Translations under genes and position numbers: made by a program
Shown here: positions 42,271 through 53,259 of the stretch, in pieces
How positions within the stretch are numbered: the stretch's first letter is position 1
How the letters are laid out: every line of letters begins with the position of its first letter
Source of the DNA: Angiostrongylus vasorum
Taxonomy: Eukaryota; Nematoda; Chromadorea; Rhabditida; Metastrongylidae
Reading direction: 5' to 3'
Length of the DNA stretch: 64,000 nucleotides
Assembly: GCA_018806985.1 (NCBI GenBank)
Contig: JADANN010000461.1
Span: 1,116,001 to 1,180,000, forward strand
The notes under the pieces: generated by a model
Told to the model about the DNA's origin: nothing
What the model saw: only the letters and a program-made list of their open reading frames with translations
Database searches by the model: none

Positions 42271-42384
42271 GTAAAAGTTAGCAAAAGCTAGTAAATTTTT
42301 AGAGCAGAAATTAAGTGGCAGGCGAGGTAAATGTAACTAAGGTGGGAAGTAAAACAAAGCTACAGAGACTCTTTTTAAAGGTTT

Positions 42385-42545
42385 TTAACCCTGTGGAGGC
42401 TGAGCGGTGTTCCGAAGTGTTGAGCTGCGAGGTAATGCTTGAAAACATCCACTAAAAGCCCAATTAATAGTAAACCAGTCCTAAGAATCACTGGCGTCCT
42501 GGTGTTTAACAGACCACGGTTGCAAAGTGACAAAGATTTCTTCTG
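42385..42545 (+). mobile_element. Family C fragment, very diverged
   Basis: GGCTGAGCGGTGTTCCGAAG, AAGAGTAAACC-like AATAGTAAACCAGTCC and GGCGTCCTGGTGT align in order with the 5' half of family C, with many differences. Confidence 0.35.
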
Positions 42546-42549
42546 TCCA

Positions 42550-43610
42550 CAATGAACGACGACCGAGCAATAGTGGCGGCCAGAGACGTCACTACCATGA
42601 GGTATTGAATCTCAATCTAAAGAAAGTCTTCCATGGCATGCAAACTACCAGTGAGACAGAACTCGTGCTAAGAACCACACAACCCTTCGTTAAGGTTCTA
42701 GATCCTCGTATCTAACTGCAGATATAAAAACCTGTTATACTTACTCTACTTGTTTCAACTTATTTAATCTACGAACTTTTTTCTATCGTTACATTCGTAT
42801 TGTTTTAAAAGTTTTAAAACCGTTTTAGAGTAATTCTGCCTAAAGAAATTACTTAGACTCTTAGACTAAGCCAGGAGATGTTGACCACAGGTATACCGGC
42901 TTTGTAATATACTATTAAAGGCACAATAAACAGTAACGCTAAGACTTCTACGGATCATTGACTAGTGTTTATCGAACAGATTTAAAGTTGACGCGATCTC
43001 AAACCCGTGTCAAATTACTAAACAATACAGCATCACCCATCATCAATAGACGTCTAATACCTGCAATAATACCTGATATGACAAGAAAATCTCCAAGAAG
43101 AAGACTGGAAAGAGTCCTTACGGATTGAGAAAAATCTCTTTATTATGACCTTAAAGAGAAGAAATGAAGGAAAAAGAAGAGAACGAAAAAAAGAATGGAA
43201 AATTCGAGGTTCCAGCAATTTCAACAAGAAACAAATAAGGAAGAGATGAGCAAGAGAGAGAGGGTTGGAAGTCAAAAAAAACCTTCAAGGACACACAAGT
43301 GCGATCTACACCAGGGAGTAATCCAGCATGTAAAAGTGTTCAATATTCTCAGTGCGAAGCGTTGCTAGAAGGGCTATGCAAAAAATCGCTGCCGTTATCA
43401 AGGATGAAAGCGATTGGCAAAGTGGTAAAACCCGCCCTATGTTTAACAAAACCAGCCACGTCTCGGCCCGACAACATAGGAAATGCCATCAGGCAACGAT
43501 TTCGGAACTCAGTGAGGAAAATCCGTTTGCTCAACCATTTCAAAGTATTAGTAGAATGAAAAGTTCTTCCAGCTGTTCATGCCCAAAAGCTATTTGCGAC
43601 TTCAACAATA
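42550..43610. other. Unassigned region with GA-rich tract
   Basis: A/G-rich plus strand at 43085-43275. Plus-strand ORFs of 86 and 97 codons overlap at 43299-43645; they have mixed composition (the second has KIAAVIKDESDWQSG) but no motif I know. Confidence 0.3.
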
Positions 43611-43617
43611 AAACCTT

Positions 43618-43885
43618 AAAGAGTGAAGCTTTCGGCGCTGACTAATCCCTAAGGGATGTGCTATGCATTCTACTCAATTACTGGCAACGTTGAGGTCAGC
43701 GATGACATATTTGGCCTATAACATGAATGGCAGTGGTTCACCGACACCCATTGAGTATTTTCATCTTCCCAGACAAGTCAGATAGTAAGTTGCGGGCTTT
43801 GAAATTGTTGATACATGATTGAATGCACTTGAATTCGACTCCGGGTTTATTTCAGTGCACCTACAACTACTGCGCTGTACACGAG
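43618..43885 (-). mobile_element. SINE-A copy, diverged
   Basis: Landmarks GGCGCTGACTAATCCCTAAGG and the complement TGTACAGCGCAGTAGTTGTAGG (A box) bound it. GGAGTCGAATTC is the B box. Confidence 0.7.
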
Positions 43886-43889
43886 TCGA

Positions 43890-44845
43890 GTTTAGTACTG
43901 CTTTTATTCGATATTTTAAAGAGTCCAAGAAGTACGGGAATGAAATTAAGGCAATGGAAATGTACTATTGAAAGAGATCTGCCGCGAAGACTTCTCTTAA
44001 TCGGTCGATTAACTAATGTGGACAGTTTCTATATTTCTTGACTACTCCAACTTCGTTTTTAGCTCTACCGACTTGTGAACTTTTTTTTTGAGAAGACACT
44101 CCTTCATGATCTGTGGCAATGGTCTTTTCTCGGGGATTACCAAGGAAGAGGGTCAAGATGGTTTTTGTGCAACGCCATTCTAGAGTTGAATATAGGGCTT
44201 AGCAGACTGAGGCGGCGCACGGCGCATGGTTAATTCCTATTTAGAGAAGAAGCTTCTGAGCACTTTGTGGGAAGAAATACAGTATAGATGGGCAAGAATG
44301 GAGTTTAAACAGGATTAATTTAAAACACTGGTGCATTAAGGTTTACAAAAGTTTTTTGTCGGAAATTGACTAAACTTTTTAGAAGAACTTTGAGTGGAAT
44401 GAAAGCTTAACGAACAGTTATTCGTGATTAGCTGAATGTTCACTTGGTTTTTCTGCGGAAGGGAGTGACTCAAAACCTGGAGAAAAATCAACAAATCAAT
44501 AACATAGACGTGAAGTATAACTTGCAAGTAACAACCGATGCTGGCATTCGGATTAAAAATATGTACATACTACATTGAAAACGTTCTTCTGCATATCCGG
44601 TGATTTAATTCATTAGAATAACGCCAAGCCTTTTGTAACGCCGAGGTTACGCAACGTGTTGTTATCTAGGGGAGAGCTGATTAAACGATTTACTCTATCA
44701 ACGTATACTTGCTCTGGGCACATGAGAAATCACCACGGGAAAATCGTCTTCTCTTCACCGGCTTCGGATTTTCTTGGACTTTTCCTATACGCGTCTCTCT
44801 GGGGTTAAGAAATAAGTAACAGGAGGATATTACACTGTCATGGTT
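43890..44845. other. Unassigned region
   Basis: About 950 bases without a recognised repeat or domain. Confidence 0.3.
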
Positions 44846-44849
44846 CATA

Positions 44850-44980
44850 CAAAAGCAGAAACCGCAGATAGGTGCAGACGCCAGTTTGCATTCAGTAAAC
44901 TCTGCAACGTTGAGAACGGAGTCGAGTGCGTACCACATGTCTAGGGAATTGAACAGCGCAGGAAGCTTTATCTCCTACGA
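44850..44980 (+). mobile_element. SINE-A 3' fragment
   Basis: TTTGCATTCAGTAAACTCTGC, GAGTCGAGTGCGTACC and GAAGCTTTATCTCC follow the SINE-A 3' end. Confidence 0.55.
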
Positions 44981-44984
44981 ATTT

Positions 44985-45400
44985 AGTCATATTCATGCAT
45001 AACCACAAAGATTTGCATACATGTTTTAGGTTATTAAATGCTGGACGTCAAATCAATGGAAAGACTACGATTAGAGGAATAACACGTACATAACAGAGTT
45101 CGGGAGCGTAGTCACCAATAAACGAGACCCACATCTATCCTATGAGACTCATCATGAGCTACTCAAAAGATTCCTATCGCCAAAACTGTCCAAAAAGAAA
45201 ACTCGTGATGCCGTTCAATTGTCCTGAATTAACCAAGCTCAGTGAGCAGCTCTGTTAGCTTTGCGGAGACAAACGGATCCTACTCTTCCTCTATTTCTGC
45301 GGTCACTTTATGATTAATGGGATTATAGATGACGTAGATAATATCCTTTAGATGCCCTATGACATCGCTGGAGGAAAGTGTGAACTTAAACAGAAGCTAT
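44985..45400. other. Unassigned spacer
   Basis: About 415 bases without recognised content. Confidence 0.3.
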
Positions 45401-45404
45401 ATAA

Positions 45405-45550
45405 ACATGATGATGCTGAGCATATTTGCAAAACACTGAAGCGCTTGTGTCTGTGATTGAACCGAAAACGCTATTACACTTTGCTGGATTTAACGCCTTC
45501 ACCACCATACCATTCCAGTCCTTCGTTTCGGCTTTCTCGCCTTATTAACC
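45405..45550 (-). mobile_element. Family D copy, minus partner
   Basis: The complement holds GAAAGCCGAAACGAAGG and TGCAAATATGCTCAGC. Joined to a longer plus-strand copy. Confidence 0.72.
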
Positions 45551-45897
45551 TAGATGGTGAACGCGTTAGGCTCCGGAAAGGGTAATAGCGTGGTAAGTCT
45601 CCATGGCAGACCCAGCGGTCCGAGTTTTGCAAATGTTTCACCATCATCATGATTATATTTCACATAATACCCTTCATTTAAAAAAGAGTAGGCAGTAAAT
45701 TAAAAGTAGTGACGAGATTGTGATTTAAACCACAGCCTCAGCTTAACTGGCTTCAATGCCGATTTGGGCTCACCAGATCAATCCCACTGACGGGTGACTG
45801 CTAATAGCATGTAGGTCAACAACACGGGTTAGATAAAAGCGAAGCAAATGGCTCGCATAGTGTGGTGGTGCATGCGTTAGTCTCCGGAAAGGTCTCC
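45551..45897 (+). mobile_element. Family D head-to-tail dimer
   Basis: Two tRNA-like modules in the same direction: GGTGAACGCGTTAGGCTCC from 45556 and GGTGCATGCGTTAGTCTCC from 45867, 311 bases apart. Between them is a complete spacer (CAATACCC..., TAGGCAGTAAAT, CAGCCTCAGC, GGTGACTGCTAATAGC). This is direct evidence of a tandem arrangement. Confidence 0.85.
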
Positions 45898-45899
45898 AC

Positions 45900-46375
45900 C
45901 TCTTCAATATTTTATTCTTTAGCAGAGCTTACGTTATCAACTTTGGTCATCTTTGCTCACAGACTACGTTCGTTACCCAGAATTATGTGATAACAAATTT
46001 ATTCATCGTAGTTGTTGGAACACTCAAGTCCATTTTCTTTGTCCTTTCATTTTTTTGTTTTTCCTATATGTCTTACACAAAAACGCTCAGCTAAAAAACT
46101 TCTTGAGAAGTTGTGAAAAAAACTTAGCGTTAACCATTTGTCAATCATTCTTCATTTGAAGGATATTGCAAGTAAAAACGCACCGGCAGGTGGTGCGATA
46201 TGAAATAAGCGGTGTGTGAGGGGTGGAGGGGAAGGGAAGAGTGGATATGTGAATTGTCGGCCTTCAATACAGTGGTTGCCCTGACATGAACGTTTTAAAT
46301 ACTTCCCAAAGCCGTTAGTCGATAGAATCGTCTACCAATTCGTCTTTGAAACCATAAGCGCCTGGAACCAGTGCA
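45900..46375. other. Unassigned spacer
   Basis: Includes a short G-rich stretch (GAGGGGTGGAGGGGAAGGG near 46218-46236). Otherwise unassigned. Confidence 0.3.
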
Positions 46376-46380
46376 TAGCA

Positions 46381-46611
46381 ATGAATTCTGTCGTCGAACG
46401 ATGTCCTATCTTACTCCGCGCCCCTAACGTTGCAGATGTTGGATGTTGGATGCTGGGCTACGAGACTCGGTCTAGCCCATTATATTCAATGGATCTTTCG
46501 AAAACCGTCTACGAGGTTTTTTACTCTATTAGAGAACAACTTTTTGAGAAGATGTTCCACGGCACGAACGTTGCTGTAGACATCTTTGAATCATTAGCTT
46601 CCGAGTTCTAA
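46381..46611 (+). CDS. Possible exon or small ORF, unidentified
   Basis: ATG-started frame of 76 codons with non-repetitive, mixed composition (start MNSVVERCPILLRAPNVADV, end FESLASEF and stop). It overlaps no repeat family found here. I know no family for it. Openness alone could arise by chance in 64 kb. Confidence 0.22.
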   Translation: MNSVVERCPILLRAPNVADVGCWMLGYETRSSPLYSMDLSKTVYEVFYSIREQLFEKMFHGTNVAVDIFESLASEF

Positions 46612-46614
46612 AAT

Positions 46615-46890
46615 ACTGGAAGCAACGAAGGTGGAAAAAGTGAATCACATTTTGTATGAGGCCCTTTATTTCTGTCTCTTGACATGATATTAGTGAAGTC
46701 TGGTTTGCTGTACAGTAGTGAGAGATCACCAGTTCATTGATCGGTAGCTTGTCATTCTCTTCTAAAGCAGATTGTATAGCTTACGCCCCTAGTCTGCTGT
46801 GTAGCATATGAATTTTTTTAGTCACTTCATTGTTGGTTTTGCTATCGGCGTTAATGAAGGCTAACATTTCTATATGAATTTAATCCCAGG
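46615..46890. other. Unassigned spacer
   Basis: About 275 bases. Nothing recognised. Confidence 0.3.
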
Positions 46891-46897
46891 TGTAAGA

Positions 46898-47172
46898 AAA
46901 AGGATAAATCTCTCGGCGTTGCTCACTCCCTGAGGAATGCGCCATGCATTCGACTTCATTAAGCAGCGTCTGGAGGTGATTGAGTGCATATCTGGCCTGT
47001 ACAATAACTCACGGTGGTCTACCAATGTATCAAGCCAGTATTGCTTTCCTCCCAGACAAGCCCGCTACCAATTTGCAGACCCAGGAGGGATGGAAGGCTT
47101 GGTGAGCCACGGGCCCAGTGATAAATTCCACGTCTTACACGGCTCTCCGACCATTGCGTCGCACGCGGCCTT
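46898..47172 (-). mobile_element. SINE-A copy, full length
   Basis: The complement begins CGCGTGCGACGCAATGGTCGG (A box). CTTCCATCCCTCCTGGGTC and the GGATAAATC tail are typical. Confidence 0.82.
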
Positions 47173-47179
47173 TTCTCGA

Positions 47180-47445
47180 ATGTACTCATTGTAAATGTCA
47201 GTTTTCTCAGGAAGCTTCTTTAAACACTTCTGAATCGACATCTACCGTTCAGGACATGTGCACCTTTGGTTTATGTCTGACACTTCTGTTACATTTCAAA
47301 TTCATTATTCACTGTTTTGGGCCTTTTCACATGAGAAAAATCTGTGGAAACTACTTATGAGAGCAGTTACAGTTGTAGTATTAATAGTATTAAAAGTGGC
47401 AACAGGGCCTGTGTTGTCTTTCACCAAAATTTTTCCATTCCTACT
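47180..47445. other. Unassigned spacer
   Basis: ORFs of 80 and 95 codons overlap here with no motif. Confidence 0.3.
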
Positions 47446-47449
47446 TTTC

Positions 47450-47650
47450 ATTGATTCGATCCGCCTTCACAAGCTAACCAAACCTCCCATCCTTACGGCG
47501 TCATCAAATCCGTGCGACACGTATCTGGAACGTTGGGAATGTTGATGTATGTATTAAATCACGTCTATATTGCTATGAAGGGAGTCGGATGCATGCATTT
47601 CTCACTCTTATAGGATTATTGATCAACGTCGAGCCCCTGTTTCTTATCTT
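47450..47650 (+). mobile_element. SINE-A copy, diverged, headless
   Basis: TTGATTCGATCCGCC (B-box side), CTAACCAAACCTCCCATCC and GAGTCGGATGCATGCATTTC follow the family order. Confidence 0.6.
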
Positions 47651-47774
47651 GACATTACAGTATGTTGTGAACCAGCAACAGTTACGAGCCAACAAGTCTA
47701 TTAAAAAAATAAACGATTTTTCAAACATAAAGGTACAAAAATGAAAAAACTTATAAAAGAAAACGTCTAGAATT

Positions 47775-48022
47775 CATTGGTTTTTACAGCCTCAGCTTAA
47801 CTGGGTTCGTTCCCGATTTGGGCTCTCCAGATAAATCCCGTTGACGGTGGTGACTGCTAATGGCACTAATCGATAGAACTAGCTGAGAGACAGGCGAAAC
47901 GAAGGACTCGCATGATTTGGGGGGTGAACGCGTCAACCCTCGGAAAGGGTAATAGGGTGTTCGTTCCCCCATCGCAGACACTTGCGGTCCAGAGTTTCGT
48001 AGATATCTCAGCGTCATTGTGG
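47775..48022 (+). mobile_element. Family D copy, plus partner
   Basis: TTTACAGCCTCAGCTTAACTG to ATATCTCAGCGTCATTGTGG. Start and end positions are nearly the same as in the TSD-bounded copy at 54871-55112. Confidence 0.82.
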
Positions 48023-48142
48023 ATGCTAAGATATCTGCAAAACTTCGGGCACCAGGAGATGTCTACGGTGGAGATCGAACATGCCATTACCCTTCACGGA
48101 GGCTAACGCGTTCGCCACGACACCCAACGGATCCTTTACATC
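48023..48142 (-). mobile_element. Family D fragment, minus partner
   Basis: The complement runs from GTAAAGGATCC through GGCTAACG-type module to TTTTGCAGATATCTTAGC. Sandwiched between plus copies. Confidence 0.75.
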
Positions 48143-48149
48143 ATTTCCT

Positions 48150-48440
48150 GTTATGGAAAAGATTAGGGAGTAAATAAAAAAAGTAATCACATCGTGACTT
48201 ATATTTGAGCTTCTACCCAACTTTCTATGCCGATTTGTGCTTCACAGATCAATCCCGTTGACGAGCGATTACTAATAACACCTATAAAACACGGTTGAAA
48301 CAAGGGCGAAATGAGGCACCCACATGGTGTGGTGGTGAACGCGCTAGCCTAGGAAAGAATAATAGCGAGTTTGATACCCACCGCAGACACCTGTGGTCGA
48401 AGTCTTGCAAATATGTTACCATTATTGTTGTTTTATAACA
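48150..48440 (+). mobile_element. Family D copy, plus partner
   Basis: TAGGGAGTAAATAAAAAAAGT to TGCAAATATGTTACCATTATT. Third member of a plus-minus-plus cluster. Confidence 0.78.
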
Positions 48441-48444
48441 CTTA

Positions 48445-49465
48445 TAGTGGTTATTAGGTTATAGTATCATCAGATACACCATCTCGAAGCATTACGGGAT
48501 GTTTCCGTACAATATTCCGTCGTTGTAATGAATTTTTTAATGATATGAAATGATTGCAACGCTGCTGTTGTCGAAAAACTAAGGAACTAATCATCAACTA
48601 AGCTAATGATTGAGGACTTCGAGGGAACATACTCGATTGGTTGAAACGATCAACATCTCTTCCTCTTTAATCTCATCAAAATGAATGGGCTCTAACAGAA
48701 TATCCAAAGCAAGTTACGCTTCTCATTACCAGAATAATTAGAAGTTGTACTCTAGAAATCGTTCCGAAAAAAAATTTCCCGTTTCATGTAGATACAATGA
48801 GCTTTGGAGCGAGAATTGACAGTGATATGACTCAGTCGAAATCGGTAGCCAATGGAAATCATTCTTCAGGATGCGCTATTTTCTTGAGAAACACACACGG
48901 GGTTGTTGTTATGTAATATTTATCCACAAATGCTTAAAGCTTTAGCGAATTTTACCCTCTTCAATGCTTACAGCAATCTGGTCAGGCACAACCCTACGTA
49001 ATCCCGATAGCAAAATCACGAAACCTACATTTCAATCGCATTAGAAACAGAATAGTTTCACCGCACACTCTTCGCTTTCCGTGAATCCTCCATTGAGTAT
49101 TCCACGTGGACAGGAACCGCACAGAGCTCACATGGATAGGTAATTCCTCTCTCTCACGTTAAAATATCAGTCTTAGATATTATGTGAGAGCACGGGTGGC
49201 AACGAGGTGTTCCATCGTGCGGTTCATTTTTGGGTTCTCGAAATCTGTGCAGAATGCTTCGAGTCTTTTACGCGCTGAGGTTATAGGCTTACGCTTGTCT
49301 TTGCGTCCTGTGTGCGCCTATTGAAGTATCTGTTGTAACTTTATGCTTAACGTCCAGATTTTCTTTTTATTTGGACACAAAGTGACCTACCCGCTTCAAA
49401 AGTATTTACCTCTCCGCTTTCTTCACACGAAATCAGGTACACCGTATTCGAACTCATGCAATCAC
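48445..49465. other. Unassigned region
   Basis: About 1 kb with no repeat family. A two-step hairpin lies at 49151-49190 (CTCTCAC/GTGAGAG with inner ATATC/GATAT). Confidence 0.3.
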
Positions 49466-49469
49466 CTTC

Positions 49470-49940
49470 TACAGCGTTAAGCATAACGGGGAAGATTTTG
49501 AAATAGCAGTTGCCATCCTCTTGAAGGAATCCAAAACTCCAGCTTGTAAAACCCTCAAAGCATTCTGGACGAATTCTAAAAACCCAGACATGAACTTCAA
49601 GGAGGAATGCCTTGTTATTACACGTGATCTTACACGATATCTCAGACTGATATTAGCACGAGAGGGCCGCACCACCCATCTATGCGACTCCTTAAGGCTG
49701 GTCTACACGTGGAATACTGAATCAGCGGAAAACTAGTGGAAAACAGAGAGTGTGTGAACAAGCCATTTTACTATCAATATGATTGAAAATTAGGTGTCAT
49801 TGTTTTTTTCGTTGAGGTTAAGGAGATGTTTGCCTGGCTAGATTTAAGTTAACTTTTCCTTTCCGGGCTCTGAGGATGACGAAATCCATCGGAACGTTTG
49901 CTGTTTTGGATAAATATTGTGCTATAACAACCTCATTTGT
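49470..49940 (+). mobile_element. PLE remnant: GIY-YIG C-terminus and LTR-like end
   Basis: In the plus frame from about 49485: HNGEDFEIAVAILLKESKT, ACKTLKAFW, KNPDMNFKEECLVITRDL, the C-terminal tail also seen at 5050-5210 and 22857-23060. A stop at 49734-49736 ends it. The LTR-like end follows, with a hammerhead-like motif at 49870-49895 and the AACAACCTCATTTGTCTTG end. RT and catalytic GIY-YIG motifs are absent. The 68-codon minus ORF here is a shadow. Confidence 0.75.
49865..49900 (+). ncRNA. Hammerhead-ribozyme-like motif in PLE end
   Basis: CTGAGGA at 49870-49876 fits CUGANGA. A stem-loop formed by GATG/CATC follows, then GGAACG in place of GAAAC. Degraded. Confidence 0.5.
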
Positions 49941-50050
49941 CTTGTAAAGAAAATGGTTAGCCATTTATCAATGCCAAGAAGATTAAAATGTAGATCCTGG
50001 GAATAAAGACGATTGTTAGAGTTCCCATAAATCCTGATGTTAAAACTATA

Positions 50051-50456
50051 CATGATACTTTCGACACTTGAATGGCCAGTCCTCAGTGGTTGTGCAGGCC
50101 TCACCATTACTTCCACTTTTCGGAGATTTGCTGGTTAAGCCATTGTGGAAATCCCGAGCTCAGCCTGGCCAAAGTCTGCCCACGTCTTCACCACCGCAGG
50201 TAGTCACTGTCCTTGTGGATCAGAGAAAGACTTGCCACTATGCGAGTTTGGTACCAGGACGGTGGTGAATCCTGGTATTGCTAAGCCTACCAACGGTTTG
50301 CCGCCTCATCGCGGCTGATAGGTGTTCCTCGGTGTCGGGCAACGATGTACAGCTGGGACATTTATTCCCTGGCAGCTTCTCCCAAGCTGAGAAGGAGTCC
50401 GACGTTCCCTTTAGGAAGCCTAGCTAAGAGTAAGAGTACACCAATGCCAGGATACC
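50051..50456 (-). mobile_element. Family C copy with inverted 5' half (twin priming)
   Basis: The 3' half (50051-50280) reads on the minus strand and the 5' half (50283-50456) on the plus strand. Together they make almost one full element, meeting at the same internal point (ACCAGGAT...). TGTTAAAACTATA at 50038-50050 recurs as TGTTAAAACCATA at 50457-50469. A TSD around a 5' inversion is the classic mark of target-primed reverse transcription with twin priming, known for mammalian L1. Confidence 0.85.
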
Positions 50457-50469
50457 TGTTAAAACCATA

Positions 50470-50580
50470 GTTAGCATAAACTGAGCCGTCTTATGCTTTA
50501 TTCAGTGCCTATTCCTCTATCATAATCATAGGAAGGCTACTATGTAAAATTTGCCTACAAAGATGCTGAGATGTGAGCAG
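50470..50580. other. Spacer with short D stub
   Basis: GATGCTGAGATGTGAGCAG near 50562 resembles a minus-strand family D core joined to the next plus copy. Confidence 0.35.
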
Positions 50581-50584
50581 ATCT

Positions 50585-50875
50585 CACACTGCCGTGAAAA
50601 AAGAGTATACAGTAAATAAAAGTTAAAACATCGTGGTTTCGACTGCAGCTTAAACTTATCTAGGTTGAATGGCCATTTGTTTCCCTAGATCATTCCCGTG
50701 GACAAGTGAATGCTGATAGCATCGATAAAGTAAAAAAAAGTAGCGAAGAGAAACACTAAGCAAGGAACTGCGTTGGTGTGGTGGATAAAACGCGAGGCCT
50801 CAGTAAGGATAATCTGGTGTTTGAAGCGCCACGGAGGTTCCAATTTTTTTCTCAAATCTCAGCTTAAATGAATAT
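50585..50875 (+). mobile_element. Family D copy
   Basis: CACTGCCGTGAAAAAAGAG, GACTGCAGCTTAAAC, AGTGAATGCTGATAGCATC, and module GGTGTGGTGGATAAAACGCG. Diverged, older subfamily. Confidence 0.75.
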
Positions 50876-50879
50876 TTGA

Positions 50880-51370
50880 AAAAAATACTTCTTGCGCATT
50901 AACAAACAAATAGTGGCCTTTTCCGTCGGGTTTTCTGACTGTGCTATAAAATCCTTTATCTACTGGAAAATGGAAAATGAACTGGATAAGAACAATGCGC
51001 CGATTTGATCATCACTGGACGTCGTGTCATTCGATACTTAGAAATTGAATAATCGACAGAATTTGAATCTGCATGCGTATCCTGAAAAAAGCAGAGTTAA
51101 ATTCTTACAGCGTCTCCACTGTGCTACATCCACTTTGTCGATAACTCTTTTTATGCTTTGAGGTATAATTTTTATGAGTCTTTGTTAGAAGCGCAGCTTC
51201 GTGCGGAAACGTGGGGTCATAACAAAACTCGTACCGAGCTTCGTCTTCTCATCTCTTTTAGACTTTAAGGATCCTTACACTAAACATCTTACCATTATTT
51301 CCAACGTCCCAGAAAGTCAAAAAAAAGTTTTCTTTGCTGAAATGTCTTTGTTGTGCTTTAATTCACAAAA
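50880..51370. other. Unassigned spacer
   Basis: About 490 bases. A damaged SINE-A-like head (complement of GCGTCTCCACTGTGCTACATC near 51110-51130) may be present. Confidence 0.3.
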
Positions 51371-51371
51371 G

Positions 51372-51480
51372 AACGCGGGTAGTTTAGTGGTGTAGATGTG
51401 CCGTTCAATGAGCGCAACGTCCTAGGTTGATCACGCCAAGGCCCACCAAGCATACCAAGGTATCCGCACAATATGGGATG
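51372..51480 (+). mobile_element. SINE-A head fragment
   Basis: CGGGTAGTTTAGTGGTGTAG is an A box and CCTAGGTTGATCACGCC a damaged B box. GCCCACCAAGCATACC follows as in SINE-A. Confidence 0.6.
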
Positions 51481-51484
51481 TCAG

Positions 51485-52080
51485 CAGGTGTAAGAAAAGA
51501 TTCACAGCAATTTTTTACTGCCATTCTATGTTTGACACAATAGCTTTGGATTTCTCCGGAAACACTGGTAATTAAATCCTCCTGGAGCTAGCTATTCCTG
51601 GTTATCCTAGTGCGACTTCTCGCAACGTGTTAATTTTTCTGATAACGTCATCTAGCATGAGAGTTACCTGGAGAGGATAAGAGCTAAAAAACTGGAGAGA
51701 TTATGTTCAGCGATTCAATTAAAGAGAGTGGAAGATGAAAACATCGACCTCATACACGTCAGAGCTCAATTAGAGTGGCTCAAGGAGCGCAAAAGTAAGC
51801 GATGCTGATTAGGAAGCTTATAAAAACTTGAAAAGTAGCAGCTCATTCTACTTAGTGACCAGCGAAACTAAGAGTGAAAAGGAATATCGTTTGAAGCTTT
51901 CTTGTTCATTTTATCAAACTTATAACAAGGACCTTCGAGGGCCTTCATTTAGTTGGGGGCAATGGTGAATGAGCACGTGTCTTCACTTTGGAGACCACGA
52001 ATCGATCGAGTATTTTCGACGTAGGGCTTTTAATAATCACTTTTTCTATCGCTTAAGACCGAAAGCTGCTAATGTATATA
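51485..52080. other. Unassigned spacer
   Basis: About 600 bases without recognised content. Confidence 0.3.
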
Positions 52081-52087
52081 TTAAGGT

Positions 52088-52355
52088 CGAGGTGGGATAG
52101 TGCAGTTTTTATAGGTGCTCTGTGTTGGATCCTGTGCCCGAGAAAACCATAACCTCCGTACTTCAGGGTCGGCAAATTGATACTAGAATTGTATGAGAGG
52201 GTAAAAAACAAGGCGCTAATAAGTCGACGGAGATCCTTAAGTCACTGTATAGCCCAAATATGCATTCAACCATCTCTGCGATGCTACGAATTAAATCGAA
52301 TGCATGGAGAATCCCTGGAAAAATGAAAGATGTTGGACACTTTATCGCTAAGCTT
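52088..52355 (+). mobile_element. SINE-A copy, diverged
   Basis: GGGATAGTGCAGTTTTTATAGG (A box), CAGGGTCGGCAAATTGATAC and ATGCATTCAACCATCTCTGC in order. Confidence 0.7.
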
Positions 52356-52564
52356 GAACTCATTTCACATTAGTTCGCTAAAGCATGAAATATGGTAACA
52401 AATTTAATGTTTTAAACATAACACTTAACTTATTTCCTGTTTGTGACGAATGCACTTTGAAGGCGTTTCCTTCATATTAATGATTCTAGAAGAGCTTCTG
52501 CTAGGATAGAATTCTTTATCATAAATCTGATTGGGTAGTATTTTTAATATTTCTAAGAGGAAGC

Positions 52565-52840
52565 ATGTAGCGCATGGTAAGAAGTGCTCTTCGGTGAATA
52601 GTTTAATCCAGTCTCTGGGCTAAGCAACCCCACATCTCTCTGTTATAACCTGGGGTCCCTAGCGGTCTGGTAACAGATCTGCTTAGGTGGAGAGGAAGAC
52701 AAGCTAAGTAGGGCCCCCCCGAAGTCATTTTGCAGGCAATATGCATTCAATCTGATCAACCATGCAGTGAGTGCGGTAGAATACATGGCGTATTCACAGG
52801 GAACCAATCAACATCAAACGCGCCATGCTTTACCCTTTTA
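52565..52840 (+). mobile_element. SINE-A copy, diverged
   Basis: TGTAGCGCATGGTAAGAAG head. Ends CAATCAACATCAAACGCG and CTTTACCCTTTTA. The middle is rearranged. Confidence 0.65.
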
Positions 52841-52984
52841 TTGGCAACCTCAAGTCATCTCAGAAAAAAATCACAACTGTTAAGATTGTGATTGACCAAA
52901 GAAGCTGTCCATTGGGAAAGAGCTCCAATCTTGAATGGCACTAAAAATTCTCACGATCCTATAAAGTCTAAGCAAATAAAATAA

Positions 52985-53255
52985 ATAAAGCTCTCGGCAT
53001 TAATCAATCCCTGAGGGATGTGCCACACATTCGATTTCATTAAGCATCCCTTGGTGACTGAGTGCATATCTGGTCTCGCCTATACATTGACTTTCGGTGG
53101 CCTCCTGGTGTATCCAGTCAATGCTGCTATCCTCTCAGATGGGTCTGGTATCAATTTACCGACCCCGGAGGAATGGAGGGCTTGATGGGTTTGGGGCGCG
53201 GGATCAATCAATCCCATGCGTATTGCAGAGCACCGCTAACCACTCTACACGCCCC
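52985..53255 (-). mobile_element. SINE-A copy
   Basis: From the complement of CGCTAACCACTCTACACGC to the ATAAAGCTCTCGGC tail. TCCCTGAGGGATG palindrome intact. Confidence 0.82.
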
Positions 53256-53259
53256 TTTC

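Noticed and set aside
8045..48440. Regularly recurring family D units considered as a CRISPR-like or satellite array
   Set aside because: Copies are dispersed, in both orientations, with unrelated spacers of very different lengths, in eukaryotic DNA.
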